The notes beneath the pieces are model-generated. The model worked only from the letters and a program-made list of their open reading frames with translations, was not told where the DNA came from and did no database searches. Both the position numbers and the translations under genes were made by a program. DNA of 64,000 nt from Saccharothrix saharensis. GTDB taxonomy: Bacteria > Actinomycetota > Actinomycetes > Mycobacteriales > Pseudonocardiaceae. Of this stretch, positions 49,980 through 58,875 are shown in pieces; the stretch's first letter is position 1; the number at the start of each line of letters is the position of its first letter. Where the stretch lies: contig NZ_VFPP01000001.1 of NCBI RefSeq assembly GCF_006716745.1, positions 3,782,001 to 3,846,000 of the forward strand. Direction: 5' to 3'.

Positions 49980-50255
49980 TCACCCGCCGGTGAACAGGCC
50001 GGCGATCCACTGGCCGATGTTGGCACCCGCGTTCGTGGTGACGGCCAGACCGATGATCGCCAACGCGATGATGACGCCGCCCAGGCGGCGCATGACCCCG
50101 GCGTTGTCGCCCTTGCCGCCGCCGAGCCAGAGCAGCAGCAGCGCGACGGTGAGCAAGAGGAGGGGGACCAGGTTGTCGAGGATCCACTGGCGCACCCCGC
50201 CTGTGCCCAAAGCGGGCGGCTGCTGGGCGAGTGTTACCAGGGTCATGGCGGTCAT
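49980..50255 (-). CDS. VirB2-like small two-helix protein
   Basis: A 91-residue protein: a short polar N-terminus, then two hydrophobic helices (about 28-46 and 58-79) with GGGKGDNAGVMRRLGG between. This is the size and hairpin topology of VirB2/TrbC pilin-like subunits, but no cleavable leader is obvious, so a pilin role is uncertain. First gene of the operon. The ribosome site AGGAG lies inside a 14-base palindrome (50259-50272). Its stop is three bases from the next gene. Confidence 0.6.
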   Translation of the reverse strand: MTAMTLVTLAQQPPALGTGGVRQWILDNLVPLLLLTVALLLLWLGGGKGDNAGVMRRLGGVIIALAIIGLAVTTNAGANIGQWIAGLFTGG

Positions 50256-50638
50256 CTCGTACTCCTGAGTACGCAGGACTTCGCCGGGCGGGCCGAGGGG
50301 TGCCCGTCCGGTTGGTGCGCTATCGAGTAGAACACGTCTTCGTCACGAGGTGTATCGGTCGGCTAGCGGTCGGTAGATCAAGAACCGTTCCCCTGGCAGT
50401 CGATTACGTCTAATCTGACCACAGACATCATGGTTGGGGGCGAGCCGGTGGAGAACCGACGTCCCCGGATTCTCCCGATTGCTGAGATAGTTCACCCGAC
50501 TGCGAACCCCCTGGTCACGCACTGTGTGCACGACCTCCAGCCCTGTCCCCGCCGGTCGCGCCGACTCCCCCGTCCGGCCGAGCGATCGACACCCGAACGG
50601 TCCGCACGCCGGAGTGACGACGCCGAGGAGGCTCGCCG
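50256..50638. other. Divergent control region between T4SS-like operon and ParB-like gene
   Basis: A 383-base region without a supported gene. It holds the palindrome GTACTCCTGAGTAC (50259-50272) over the ribosome site of the VirB2-like gene. An AT-richer stretch at 50300-50440 (with TAATCTGACCACAGACATCATGG) probably contains promoters for both directions, but I cannot place confident -35/-10 pairs. The upstream ParB-like protein might bind here. Confidence 0.5.
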
Positions 50639-50983
50639 ATGACCCACCCGCCCGAGGCCGTGCCCGAACCAGCCGGTGGGGTGAACGAAATCACCGTCGC
50701 CGTGACCGTCTCGGGCAGTGATCAGGTTACCGGTGAGGACCGGCAAACCGGGCGGCGGGTGCAGCGGACGGTCAACTTCGACCAGGACGTGCTGGAGCGG
50801 GCGCGGGCCGCGGCGACCTACCTGGCCGCCTACGAGGCGGAGGCCGGCGTGCGCAGCCTGGCCGACATCGTGAACCCGGCGGTCGAGGCGTACGTGACCG
50901 AGCTGGAGCGCCGCTACAACGACGGCGCGGCGTTCCGGCCGGTGTTCCGGATGCCACCGGGCCGGCCCTCCCGCCGCGCCTGA
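50639..50983 (+). CDS. ParB-like ribbon-helix-helix DNA-binding protein
   Basis: A 114-residue protein. After a disordered N-terminus, the segment RRVQRTVNFDQDVLERARAAATYLAAYEAEAG ... SLADIVNPAVEAYVTELERRYN has the beta-strand plus two helices of a ribbon-helix-helix domain. It resembles the centromere-binding domain of actinobacterial ParB-like plasmid partition proteins. No ParA gene is next to it. It is divergent from the T4SS-like operon, so it may regulate it or be left from a plasmid-like element. GAGGAGG precedes the ATG. Confidence 0.72.
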   Translation: MTHPPEAVPEPAGGVNEITVAVTVSGSDQVTGEDRQTGRRVQRTVNFDQDVLERARAAATYLAAYEAEAGVRSLADIVNPAVEAYVTELERRYNDGAAFRPVFRMPPGRPSRRA

Positions 50984-50993
50984 AACGCGTGGC

Positions 50994-51030
50994 GGGGCCC
51001 CTTCCCACCCCCAGGCGCGGAAGGGACCCC
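50994..51030. terminator. Bidirectional hairpin between convergent genes
   Basis: Twelve-base arms (50994-51005 with 51019-51030, one mismatch) and a 13-base loop lie between the stops of the ParB-like gene and the DUF6345 gene. Confidence 0.65.
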
Positions 51031-51048
51031 GTGCTCACGCGGGTCGGG

Positions 51049-52662
51049 TCAGCTCATGCCCGAGATCCGCCACCAGCCGTGGGTCGGCAGCGTGTCCGGG
51101 CCGACCGCGCCCTTGTTCCAGAAGTAGTCGTCGAAGTTGGCCAGGCCACCGCCGCCGATCGCGCCCATGGTCGCCCACCGCACCGACGCCGGCTGCGTGT
51201 CGATCGACGCCTGCGCCCACGCGTCGCGGACCTTCATCGGCTTGTTCCACCACAGGAACGGCGTGCGCACCAGGTAGTTCGCGAACTTCCCGCCGTGCAC
51301 GGCGCTGTGGTAGGAGACGGTGTCGAAGCTGTTGATCTGGTGCAGCCCCCGGAACGCCTGGCCCCAGCGCGCCGCCCAGCTCTGCCCGCCCGCGGAGCCC
51401 TGCAGGATCGAGCAGGTGAACAGGCTCATCCACTCGACGTCCTTGTTGCCCCAGCGCGCCTCGTCCTTGGACAGGAACGTGTCGGTGTTGCTGCTGCACC
51501 CGGCGAACGAGAAGCCGTTCGGGGAGCCGTGGCCCTGCCAGTAGGTCATGTCGACGTCGTCGGCGTAGAGGTGGTCCTGGCCGCCGGGGAACACCGGGTC
51601 CTTGAAGTCCCGCTCCCACGCGTTGTGGTTGACCCAGCTGAACTGCACGGGCACGCCCGCGGCGGTGAACCGGTTGTTGAACGTGCTCAGGTTGTTCGCC
51701 GTCCACGGCAGGCCGGAGCACGGGCCGGTGCCCTCGCTGCCGACGTCGATCCGCCACGTCCACTGCGGGGTGAACGCGCCCTCCTCGCGCGGCGGGTCCA
51801 CCGGGCCGGGCTCGGGCAGCCGCGCGTCGACCGCCGCGCCGACGACCACCGACTGCACGGCCGCGCCGTCGGAGTTCACGCCGTCGCAGCGCAAGCCGGG
51901 CTCCAGCTCCTCGACCTTCTCCGCCAGCGGCGGCGCCTCGTACACGTAGGACACGCCGGTCGGCCGCACGCTCTGGCCGAACACCTTGGCGCACCGCTCG
52001 CGGCCCTGGTCCAGGCTCAGCACGGGCACGCTGCCGACCTTGACGAGGTCACGGGTGGCGTGGGTGAGGCCCGCGACGGCGCCCTGGCCGTCGAACGCGA
52101 CCCGCAGCTTCGCTCCCGGGCCCTCCAGCGGCACGCCGTCGAGGGTGAACGCGAACGAGACCGCGGTGTCCAGGGGTGCCGTGACGACGGCCTTCTGGTT
52201 GGCGTCGACGACCTCGAACGTCGTCTGGCCGGCGGTCGGGGTGGCGTTGGCGGGCAGCAGGCCCGCCCCGCGCAGGGACTCGAGGGCGCGCTTGGTGGCG
52301 TCCTCGACGGGGAGGGCGCGCAGGCGTTTCAGGGACTCGACGTCCAGGGCCGTCTGGACGGTCTCGGCGCCTTCCTCGTCCGGCTTGCCCGCGCCCAGGT
52401 CGAGACCGGGCACGCGCAGGTAGGTCGACTCGTCGGCGAACGCGACCGAGCCGTCCTCGGCGAGCTGGACGTTCTTGAGGCCGAACGCGCGTTGCAGGGC
52501 GGCGGCCTGGGCTTGGGTGAGCCCGGTGGACCGGACCGCGTACACCGGCAGTTCGGCGGCGGCGGCGGCGGTGGCGGTGGCGGCGCTCCCCGTGATCGCC
52601 GCCGCGCCCATCAGGCCGGTCAGGGCGAGCCAGGTGCCGGCTCGCCTCGTGGTGGTGGACAT
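51049..52662 (-). CDS. Secreted DUF6345 protein with possible caspase-like His/Cys pair
   Basis: A 537-residue secreted protein. The signal peptide (1-36) ends in an Ala-rich cleavage region before ELPVYAVRSTG. The N-terminal half (40-270) is a beta-rich repeat-like region. The C-terminal half (about 300-537) matches DUF6345 proteins; it contains YWQGHGSPNGF (His378) and WMSLFTCSILQG (Cys417). This order of GHG followed by a strand ending in Cys is that of clan CD (caspase/gingipain-like) peptidases, so a protease function is possible but not shown. GAGGAGGG precedes the ATG. No partner gene is apparent. Confidence 0.72.
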   Translation of the reverse strand: MSTTTRRAGTWLALTGLMGAAAITGSAATATAAAAAELPVYAVRSTGLTQAQAAALQRAFGLKNVQLAEDGSVAFADESTYLRVPGLDLGAGKPDEEGAETVQTALDVESLKRLRALPVEDATKRALESLRGAGLLPANATPTAGQTTFEVVDANQKAVVTAPLDTAVSFAFTLDGVPLEGPGAKLRVAFDGQGAVAGLTHATRDLVKVGSVPVLSLDQGRERCAKVFGQSVRPTGVSYVYEAPPLAEKVEELEPGLRCDGVNSDGAAVQSVVVGAAVDARLPEPGPVDPPREEGAFTPQWTWRIDVGSEGTGPCSGLPWTANNLSTFNNRFTAAGVPVQFSWVNHNAWERDFKDPVFPGGQDHLYADDVDMTYWQGHGSPNGFSFAGCSSNTDTFLSKDEARWGNKDVEWMSLFTCSILQGSAGGQSWAARWGQAFRGLHQINSFDTVSYHSAVHGGKFANYLVRTPFLWWNKPMKVRDAWAQASIDTQPASVRWATMGAIGGGGLANFDDYFWNKGAVGPDTLPTHGWWRISGMS

Positions 52663-52861
52663 GGGATTTCCCTCCTCGTGGTACCGCGGGGCAGGGCCCG
52701 TGGTCTGCGGGGAGGAAGCGCGCCGGGCGGGGTTGATACCGACAACCACTCGAACGGCCTCATCGGTGTAACACCCCTGGCACGCAAGGGATGTATAGGC
52801 GGGCACATGCGCCTTGTCGGTCGCCGGGGACCAATGGGTGCGCCCGAATGGGCGGGAAAGG

Positions 52862-53272
52862 GGCGGATGAGCCGGCATGTAAGCCGGATTCTGTTCCCGG
52901 GCGCCTCGCGGCGGTCCCGTTCGGCGGCCATCCATCTCGGCCTGCCGTTGCCGACAGGCTCTTGCGGCCTACCCGCAGGCATCGGACGGGCCGCCCTCGA
53001 ACGCCTGCGCAGGTGCCCTGGGGCACCCTCTTGGCCTTGCTCCGGGTGGGGTTTACCTAGCCGTCCCCGTCACCGGGGACGCTGGTGGTCTCTTACACCA
53101 CCGTTTCACCCTTACCCCGGCTCGCGCCGGGGCGGTCTGTTCTCTGTGGCACTGTCCCGAGGGTCGCCCCTGGTTGCCGTTGACAACCACCCTGCCCTGT
53201 GGAGTCCGGACTTTCCTCGGCGACGGCGCTTCCGCACCGCCGACGCGGCCGCCCTGCCGACTCATCCGCGCC
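52862..53272 (-). ncRNA. rnpB: RNase P RNA
   Basis: On the minus strand the segment carries the hallmarks of bacterial type A RNase P RNA. These are GAGGAAAGTCCGGACTCC near the 5' end (53222-53203), ACAGTGCCACAGAGAACAG (P-loop region), and CCGGCTTACATGCCGGCTC at the 3' end. The ends pair (GCGGATGAG with CTCATCCGC) as helix P1. About 411 nt. Apparent reading frames over this segment are artefacts. Ends may be off by a few bases. Confidence 0.95.
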
Positions 53273-53428
53273 ACCAGGGTACCGGCGGGCTTCCCAGGCA
53301 GTGGAACCAGGGCCGCGGAACCTTGTCGCGATGTGGGCGTGCTGCTCTACTCGAAAGCATGCCAGGAATCGGGGGACTCACCCGCCGCCGGCACGTCGAC
53401 TTCGGCCGCACCGCCGCCGCGATCTGTT

Positions 53429-53484
53429 GTCGCTGACAGTTTTCACCTCGTACTCCGAGCCTTTTCGTGAAAGGTGTCAGCGAC
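53429..53484 (+). promoter_or_regulatory. Long inverted repeat upstream of the FMN reductase gene
   Basis: GTCGCTGACA (53429-53438) and TGTCAGCGAC (53475-53484) are perfect 10-base arms. The inner flanks TTTTCAC and GTGAAA also pair, with a one-base bulge, giving an 18-bp stem that ends two bases before the ATG. In mRNA it would hide the ribosome site; as DNA it could be an operator. It matches no riboswitch class I recognise. Confidence 0.6.
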
Positions 53485-53486
53485 CC

Positions 53487-54044
53487 ATGTCCTCCGTTCT
53501 GATGATTTCCGGCGGTCCGTCCCCGACGTCCCGCACCGGTGTCCTCGTCGCGCACGTCGAGGGCTTGCTGCGCGACGCCGGGTACGAGGTGCGCACCCTG
53601 CACGTGCGGCAACTGCCGACGTTGCCGCTGCTCACCGAGGACCTGCGGGACCCGGAGATCGGTGACGCGGTCGCCGCCGTGCTGCGCGCGGACGGGATCG
53701 TGGTCGCCAGCCCGGTGTACCGGGCGGCCTACAGCGGGCTGGTGAAAGCGCTCGTCGACCTGTTGCCGAAGAAGGCGTTGCGCGGCCGGGTGATCCTGCC
53801 GCTGGCGACCGGCGGCAGCCAGGGTTTCCTGGTCGCGATGGACTACGCGTTGAACCCGCTGCTGGCGGGCAAAGGCGCGGACTCGGTGCTGCGCGGCGAA
53901 TTCGTGCTGGACCCGGACATCGAAGGCGGGACCATCGCGCCGAAAGCCGCCGAGGCGGTTCGCGGCGCGGTGGACCGGTTCGCGCTGGCGCTGGAGGACG
54001 CCCGGTTCCGGCGGGAGCGCACCCGGCTGCGCCCCGCCGGCTAG
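53487..54044 (+). CDS. NADPH-dependent FMN reductase (SsuE/MsuE-like)
   Basis: A 185-residue flavodoxin-fold NAD(P)H:FMN reductase. The opening SVLMISGGPSPTSRTGVLVAHVE contains the FMN phosphate loop, followed by GIVVASPVYRAAYSGLVKALVDLLP and the signature region LPLATGGSQGFLVAMDYALNPLL typical of SsuE/MsuE. These supply FMNH2 to sulfonate monooxygenases. No monooxygenase is adjacent, so it acts in trans or has another partner. A long dyad lies directly upstream. Its TAG stop shares the palindrome CTAG with the stop of the convergent gene. Confidence 0.88.
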   Translation: MSSVLMISGGPSPTSRTGVLVAHVEGLLRDAGYEVRTLHVRQLPTLPLLTEDLRDPEIGDAVAAVLRADGIVVASPVYRAAYSGLVKALVDLLPKKALRGRVILPLATGGSQGFLVAMDYALNPLLAGKGADSVLRGEFVLDPDIEGGTIAPKAAEAVRGAVDRFALALEDARFRRERTRLRPAG

Positions 54045-55159
54045 CCGAGGTGCGAGGTGTCGTTGACCAGCCGCACGGACGCGTGGCCGTCGGGGTAGAA
54101 CTCGACCACCGACAGCGACGCGAGGTCCAGGTGCAGCCGGAACAGCAGCGACGGGCCGACGTCCAAGGCCATCCGCAGCAGGCACTTGATCGGCGTGACG
54201 TGGCTGACCACGACGACGTTCGCGCCGCCGAAGCGGGACACGATCGCGTTGCGGGCCCGCCGCACCCGGTGGTGCACCTGGTCGAAGCTCTCGCCGCCGG
54301 GCGCGGGCACGGAGGGGTCGCCGAGCCAGCGCCGGTGCACGTCGGGGTCGCGTTCGGCGGCCTCCGTGAACGTGAGGCCCTCCCACGCGCCGAAGTCGGT
54401 CTCGATCAGGTCGTCGTCCCAGGACGGCTCGGCCCCGGTGGCGGTCGCGACGGCCCGCGCGGTCTCCCGCGCCCGCCCCAGCGGTGACGACACGACCGCG
54501 GTCAGGCCCTCGACCTCGGCCAGCCGGCGGGCGGCGGCCTCGGCCTGACCGCGACCGACGTCGGTGAGCGGCGGGTTGCCGCGCCCGGAGTAGCGGCGGG
54601 CCACCGACAGCTCGGTCTGGCCGTGGCGCAGCAGGTAGAGCCGGGTCGGCTCGCCGGTCGCGCCGGTCCACGACACCGGCGACTGGGTCGAAGCGTCCGC
54701 CTGCCGCGGCTCGGGCCGGGCGGGCCCGGCCTTCCCCGCCTTCGTCGACCTCGACCCGCCCGCCTGCTCGTCCATGGCCAGGTTCGCCAGCCGGTCGGCC
54801 CGCTGGTTGCGCTCGCGCGGGATCCACGCGTAGGTCACCCGCTCGAACGCCGCCGCCACCTCCCGCGCCCGGGCGACCAGCGGCTGCATGGACGGGTGCT
54901 TGACCTTCCACCGGCCGGACATCTGCTCGACCACGAGCTTGGAGTCCATCCGCACGTCCACCTCGGACGCGCCGAGTTCCGCCGCCGCCCGCAGCCCGGC
55001 GATCAGGCCCTGGTACTCGGCGACGTTGTTGGTGGCCACGCCGATGCCGGCCGACCGCTCGACCAGCACCTCGCCCGCCCCGTCGAGCACGACCGCGCCG
55101 TACCCGGCGGGCCCGGGGTTGCCGCGCGAGCCGCCGTCGGCCTCGACGACGACCCTCAC
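54041..55159 (-). CDS. Bifunctional RNase HI / histidine acid phosphatase (CobC-like)
   Basis: A 372-residue fusion. The N-terminal RNase HI (1-135) has its acidic residues in VEADGGSRGNPGPAGYG, NNVAEYQGL, VRMDSKLVVEQ and QRADRLANLAMDE. A linker is followed by a phosphoglycerate-mutase-like phosphatase (about 172-372) with YLLRHGQTELS and the second His in VVVVSHVTPIK. Rv2228c has the same fusion, where the second domain is an alpha-ribazole phosphatase-like CobC. It probably removes RNA:DNA hybrids and also serves cobalamin assembly. The GTG start overlaps the upstream stop (GTGA). Confidence 0.94.
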   Translation of the reverse strand: MRVVVEADGGSRGNPGPAGYGAVVLDGAGEVLVERSAGIGVATNNVAEYQGLIAGLRAAAELGASEVDVRMDSKLVVEQMSGRWKVKHPSMQPLVARAREVAAAFERVTYAWIPRERNQRADRLANLAMDEQAGGSRSTKAGKAGPARPEPRQADASTQSPVSWTGATGEPTRLYLLRHGQTELSVARRYSGRGNPPLTDVGRGQAEAAARRLAEVEGLTAVVSSPLGRARETARAVATATGAEPSWDDDLIETDFGAWEGLTFTEAAERDPDVHRRWLGDPSVPAPGGESFDQVHHRVRRARNAIVSRFGGANVVVVSHVTPIKCLLRMALDVGPSLLFRLHLDLASLSVVEFYPDGHASVRLVNDTSHLG

Positions 55160-55893
55160 AGCCCCGATTCCCCGGTGCGCACCATGATCGCGCCGCACTC
55201 CTCACACTGCACGACCTCGTCCGCCGCGGACTCCTTGACGTGCGCGAAAGCACTGCGGTCCAGCTCGATGCGGCACGCGCCGCAGCGCCGCGACTGGAGC
55301 AGCGCCGCGCCGATGCCCTTGTGCGCCCGCACCCGGTCGTAGAGCGCGAGCAGCGGCGCGGGGAACTGGCCCGTCATCCGCTCGCGGTCGGCGACGCGCT
55401 TGGTCTCGGTCGACTCCAGGTCGGCCAGCGCGCTGTCGCGGCGGCGTGCCGCGTCGGACAGCGCCTCCTGCGCCTTGTCCAGCGCGACCCGGGCGTGCTG
55501 GATGTCGGCCTCGACGGCCTCGCGGCGTTCCATCAGCTCCAGCAGGTCGTCCTCCAGCGCGCCGCGGCGGCGGCCGAGGGTGGCCAGCTCGTGCTCCAGG
55601 TCGGTGAGCTGCTTGGCGCCCACGGAGCCGCCCTGGAGCAGCTTGCGGTCGCGCTCCTCGCGGGCGCGGACCTGGTCGATCTCGGTCTCCTGCCGCTTGA
55701 CCTCGCGGTTGAGGTCGCCCAGGGTCGTCTCGATCGTGGTCAGCGCGTCCTGCTTGGCGCGGAGCTGCTTCTCCGCCTCGGCGATCTCCGCGATCTCGGG
55801 CAGCGTGCGGCGCCGATGGGTGACGCGCGACAGTTCGGCGTCGACCTGGGCGAGGTCGAGCAGCCTGCGCTGCACGGCGGGATCGGCTTTCAC
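55156..55893 (-). CDS. C4-type zinc ribbon protein with coiled coil (Rv2229c-like)
   Basis: A 245-residue protein. A long heptad coiled coil (residues 10-190) is followed by a C4 zinc ribbon ([10 protein letters not shown] ... [12 protein letters not shown]). Such proteins always sit between Nif3 and RNase H/CobC genes in actinobacteria and resemble nucleic-acid chaperones; the function is not settled. GTG at 55893 overlaps the Nif3 stop and its TGA overlaps the next start. Confidence 0.92.
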   Translation of the reverse strand: MKADPAVQRRLLDLAQVDAELSRVTHRRRTLPEIAEIAEAEKQLRAKQDALTTIETTLGDLNREVKRQETEIDQVRAREERDRKLLQGGSVGAKQLTDLEHELATLGRRRGALEDDLLELMERREAVEADIQHARVALDKAQEALSDAARRRDSALADLESTETKRVADRERMTGQFPAPLLALYDRVRAHKGIGAALLQSRRCGACRIELDRSAFAHVKESAADEVVQCEECGAIMVRTGESGL

Positions 55894-56732
55894 TGTGGGC
55901 CTCTCATCTGGGGTGCTCCTGTTCGGCTCGTCACGCCGACGGTCCACGGGTCGGTCCGGCGGGTCGAGACGAGGACTTCGACGGTACCGCCGAGGGCGGT
56001 GCGCACGACGTGCGCCGCCTGCTCGCACCACGGCCACTCACTGGCCCAGTGCGCCACGTCCACCAACGCCGGTCCGCCGGCGGCCAGGTGCTCGCCCGCC
56101 GGGTGGTGGCGCAGGTCCGCGGTGACGTAGGCGTCCACGCCCGCGCGTGCCGCGACGGCGAGGTAGCTGTCTCCCGCGCCACCGCACACCGCGACCCGCC
56201 GGACGGGCCGGTCCGGGTCGCCCGCCGCGCGCACGCCCCACGCCGTGGCGGGCAGGGCGTCGGCGACGCGCCGGGCGAAGTCGCGCAGCGGTTCGGGGTG
56301 GTCCAGCTCGCCGATCCGGCCGATGCCGGTGGCCGGGTCGTGGTCGGCGGGCACCAGCGGGCCGGTCACGCGCAGGCCGATGGCCTCGGCGAGGGCGTCC
56401 GAGACGCCGGGGGCGGCCGCGTCGGCGTTGGTGTGGGCGGTGTAGAGGGCGATGCCGGCGCGGATGAGCCGGTGCACCAGCCCGCCCTTCGGGTCGTCGG
56501 CGGGCACGCCCGTGACGCCGCGCAGCATCAGCGGGTGGTGCGCCACCAGCAGCTGCGCGCCCACCTCCACCGCTTCGTCCACTGTGGACCCGACCGGGTC
56601 GACGCAGAACAGCGCCCTCGTCACCCGTTCGGCGCGGTCGCCGCAGACCAGGCCGACGGCGTCCCAGGACTCGGCGGTGGCGGGCGGGTAGGCGGCCTCC
56701 AGGACGGCCAGCACGTCCCCGAGCGTGGTCAC
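55890..56732 (-). CDS. Nif3-like dinuclear metal centre protein
   Basis: A 280-residue Nif3/NGG1-interacting family protein. Metal-binding motifs: [12 protein letters not shown] (paired His), TAHTNADAA (His), and late [10 protein letters not shown] with the His and Glu. The hexameric fold has a two-metal site; the substrate is unknown and a GTP cyclohydrolase I-like role has been proposed for relatives. It sits in the conserved actinobacterial order CobC-Nif3-zinc ribbon-RNase H, with GTGA overlaps on both sides. Confidence 0.93.
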   Translation of the reverse strand: MTTLGDVLAVLEAAYPPATAESWDAVGLVCGDRAERVTRALFCVDPVGSTVDEAVEVGAQLLVAHHPLMLRGVTGVPADDPKGGLVHRLIRAGIALYTAHTNADAAAPGVSDALAEAIGLRVTGPLVPADHDPATGIGRIGELDHPEPLRDFARRVADALPATAWGVRAAGDPDRPVRRVAVCGGAGDSYLAVAARAGVDAYVTADLRHHPAGEHLAAGGPALVDVAHWASEWPWCEQAAHVVRTALGGTVEVLVSTRRTDPWTVGVTSRTGAPQMRGPQ

Positions 56733-57772
56733 AGCTCCTCCAGCACGACTCGCAGCGCGTCCACCAGCAGCGCGAACTCCCCGGGCGCGCGGACCGCGAC
56801 CCGGAGGTGGTCGGGCCCCAGGCCGGGGAACGTGTCACCGCGCCGCACGGCGATCCCCTTGTCCCGCAACGCTTCCCGCACCCGCCGCCCGTCCGGGACG
56901 CGCAGCAGCACGAACGGCGCGTCCGGCGGCACGACCACCAGGTCGCCCAGCAGCCCGACGGCGTGCGCGGTGTGCTCCCGCGCCTCCCGCGCCAACGCCT
57001 CGGCCTCCGCCACGGCCGGCGGCTCGGAGCACGCCGCGACGGCCTCCAGCACGAGGCTGCCCACCGGCCACTGCGGTCGGGGCAGCGCGAGCCTGGCCAG
57101 CAGCTCCGGCGCGCCGAGCAGGTAGCCCGCGCGCAGGCCCGCCAGGCCCCACGTCTTGGTCAGGCTGCGCAGCACCAGCAGGCCGGGCAGGTCGGTGCGG
57201 CCCGCCAGCGACTCCGGCTCGCCCGGCACGGTGTCGGCGAACGCCTCGTCCACGACCAGCACCCGGCCCGGCCGGCTCAGCGACGCCACGGCGTCGGCCG
57301 GGTGCAGCACGGACGTCGGGTTGGTCGGGTTGCCCAGCACCACCAGGTCGGCCTCGTCGGGCACCAGGTCGGGCCGCAGCCCGTAGCCGTCCTCGGGCCA
57401 CAGCTGCACCCGCTGCACGGGCACGCCCGCGTCCCGCAGCGCCACCTCGGGCTCGGTGAACGACGGGTGCACCACCGCCGCCAGGCACGGGTGCAGGTTG
57501 GGCAGCAGCGCGAAGCCCTCCGCGGCGCCGTTGAGGATCAGCACCTCGTCGGGGTGGCGGCCGTGCCGCGCGGCGACGGCGGCGCGGGCGCGTTCGTCGG
57601 CGGCGGCGGCCGGGTAGGAGCCGAGGTCGTCGAGGGCGGCGGCCAGCCGGTCGCGCAGCCACGCGGGCGGCGCGGGCACCCGCACGTTGACCGCGAAGTC
57701 CACGAGTCCGGGCGCGGCGTCGACGTCCCCGTGGTGGCGCAGCAGCGCCCGGCCGGACTCCTGGCTGGTCAT
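56729..57772 (-). CDS. cobC: CobC-like aminotransferase (L-threonine-O-3-phosphate decarboxylase family)
   Basis: A 347-residue PLP fold type I enzyme. [13 protein letters not shown] binds the cofactor phosphate, [13 protein letters not shown] and LVVDEAFAD hold the Asn and Asp, and [20 protein letters not shown] contains the Schiff-base Lys. It corresponds to Rv2231c (CobC) by context and likely makes the aminopropanol linker used by CobD later in this window. It heads the four-gene unit with Nif3, zinc ribbon and RNase H. ATG at 57772. Confidence 0.9.
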   Translation of the reverse strand: MTSQESGRALLRHHGDVDAAPGLVDFAVNVRVPAPPAWLRDRLAAALDDLGSYPAAAADERARAAVAARHGRHPDEVLILNGAAEGFALLPNLHPCLAAVVHPSFTEPEVALRDAGVPVQRVQLWPEDGYGLRPDLVPDEADLVVLGNPTNPTSVLHPADAVASLSRPGRVLVVDEAFADTVPGEPESLAGRTDLPGLLVLRSLTKTWGLAGLRAGYLLGAPELLARLALPRPQWPVGSLVLEAVAACSEPPAVAEAEALAREAREHTAHAVGLLGDLVVVPPDAPFVLLRVPDGRRVREALRDKGIAVRRGDTFPGLGPDHLRVAVRAPGEFALLVDALRVVLEEL

Positions 57773-57782
57773 CGCCGCGAGT

Positions 57783-58817
57783 CTAGGCGATCTGCGCCGG
57801 CCGATCCGCGCTCTGCCCCATCTGGGAGCAAGCCCAGTCCAGGTACGCGCCGGGCAGCTCGCGCAGGATGCCCAGCGCCTCGGACCCGGGCAGGTCCGGC
57901 AGCGCGCGCACGGCCTGCGCCGCCAGCGCCGTGCAGTGCTCGACCGTGTCGGCGACCAGGCTGGTCCGCCGCAGCTCGGCCAGCAGCCCGGCCAGCTCGG
58001 CGTCGGTCAGCTCACGTCCGCGTCGCCGCAGGAGCGCGCGCTGGTCGTCGGTCAACGCCCGCAGCAGCGGGAACGTGTAGACGCCCTGGCGGATGTCGTT
58101 GCCGACGGGCTTGCCCAGCCGCTGGGAGGTGGACGCGAGGTCCAGCAGGTCGTCCAGGACCTGGAACATCAGCCCGAACAGCGCGCCGAACCGGGCCATG
58201 GCGGCGGTGGTCGCCTCGTCGGCGTCGGCGCAGTGCGCGGCCAGCACGCAGCCGACCTCGAACAGCGCGCCCGTCTTCAGCTCGATGGACCGCAGCGCGT
58301 TCTCCGGGCTGCGGTCCACGTCGTAGAGGTCCACGACCTCCAGCACCTGGCCCTCGACCAGGTCGGTCACGGCCTGGGCGAGCCGGCTCGCGGCGAACGG
58401 CGAGATCCGGTCCAGCGCGGCCTGGCTCGCGCGGGCCAGCATGAAGTCGCCGACCAGCACGGCCGGACCGGTGCCCCAGTCCGCGTTGACCGTGCGCACG
58501 CCGCGCCGTTCCTCGGCGTTGTCCATCAGGTCGTCGTGCACGAGCGAGCCGGCGTGCAGCAGTTCGACGCAGGCGGCGGCGGTGACCGCCTTGTCGGTGA
58601 CCTCCCCGGACACGGCCAGCGAGCCGGCCAGGACCAGCACCGACCGCAGCCGCTTGCCCCCGGCCGCGGTGATGCGGCCGGAGAAGGTGTTCACGATCGG
58701 CAGCGACGACGACGTCGCCAAGGCCCGGATCTCGTCCTCCACCCTCGGCAGCGCGAGGGCGAGCGCCGGCATGGTCGGCATGGTCGACTGCGGCTCGTTC
58801 GACTGCACTGTGGACAC
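57783..58817 (-). CDS. Polyprenyl diphosphate synthase
   Basis: A 344-residue trans-prenyltransferase. The first aspartate-rich motif is LVHDDLMDN, the second is FQVLDDLLDLAS, and GKRLRSVLVLAG binds IPP. Bulky residues before the first DDxxD are absent (AGSLVHDD), so a long product such as a C35-C50 chain for menaquinone is likely. Similar to mycobacterial GrcC-type synthases. GTG at 58817. It precedes cobC by ten bases on the same strand and may be read with it. Confidence 0.9.
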   Translation of the reverse strand: MSTVQSNEPQSTMPTMPALALALPRVEDEIRALATSSSLPIVNTFSGRITAAGGKRLRSVLVLAGSLAVSGEVTDKAVTAAACVELLHAGSLVHDDLMDNAEERRGVRTVNADWGTGPAVLVGDFMLARASQAALDRISPFAASRLAQAVTDLVEGQVLEVVDLYDVDRSPENALRSIELKTGALFEVGCVLAAHCADADEATTAAMARFGALFGLMFQVLDDLLDLASTSQRLGKPVGNDIRQGVYTFPLLRALTDDQRALLRRRGRELTDAELAGLLAELRRTSLVADTVEHCTALAAQAVRALPDLPGSEALGILRELPGAYLDWACSQMGQSADRPAQIA

Positions 58818-58875
58818 GGGGTGATCGTCCCGCGACCCACCTGAGAGGCCGCTGAGACGGCCCCGGGCACACGAG

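Noticed and set aside
42499-50983. Prophage or integrative element
   Set aside because: No integrase, terminase, portal or tail genes, no att-like repeats and no tRNA junction visible; base composition matches neighbours.
52863-53436. Protein frames across this region
   Set aside because: The segment folds and reads as RNase P RNA on the minus strand.
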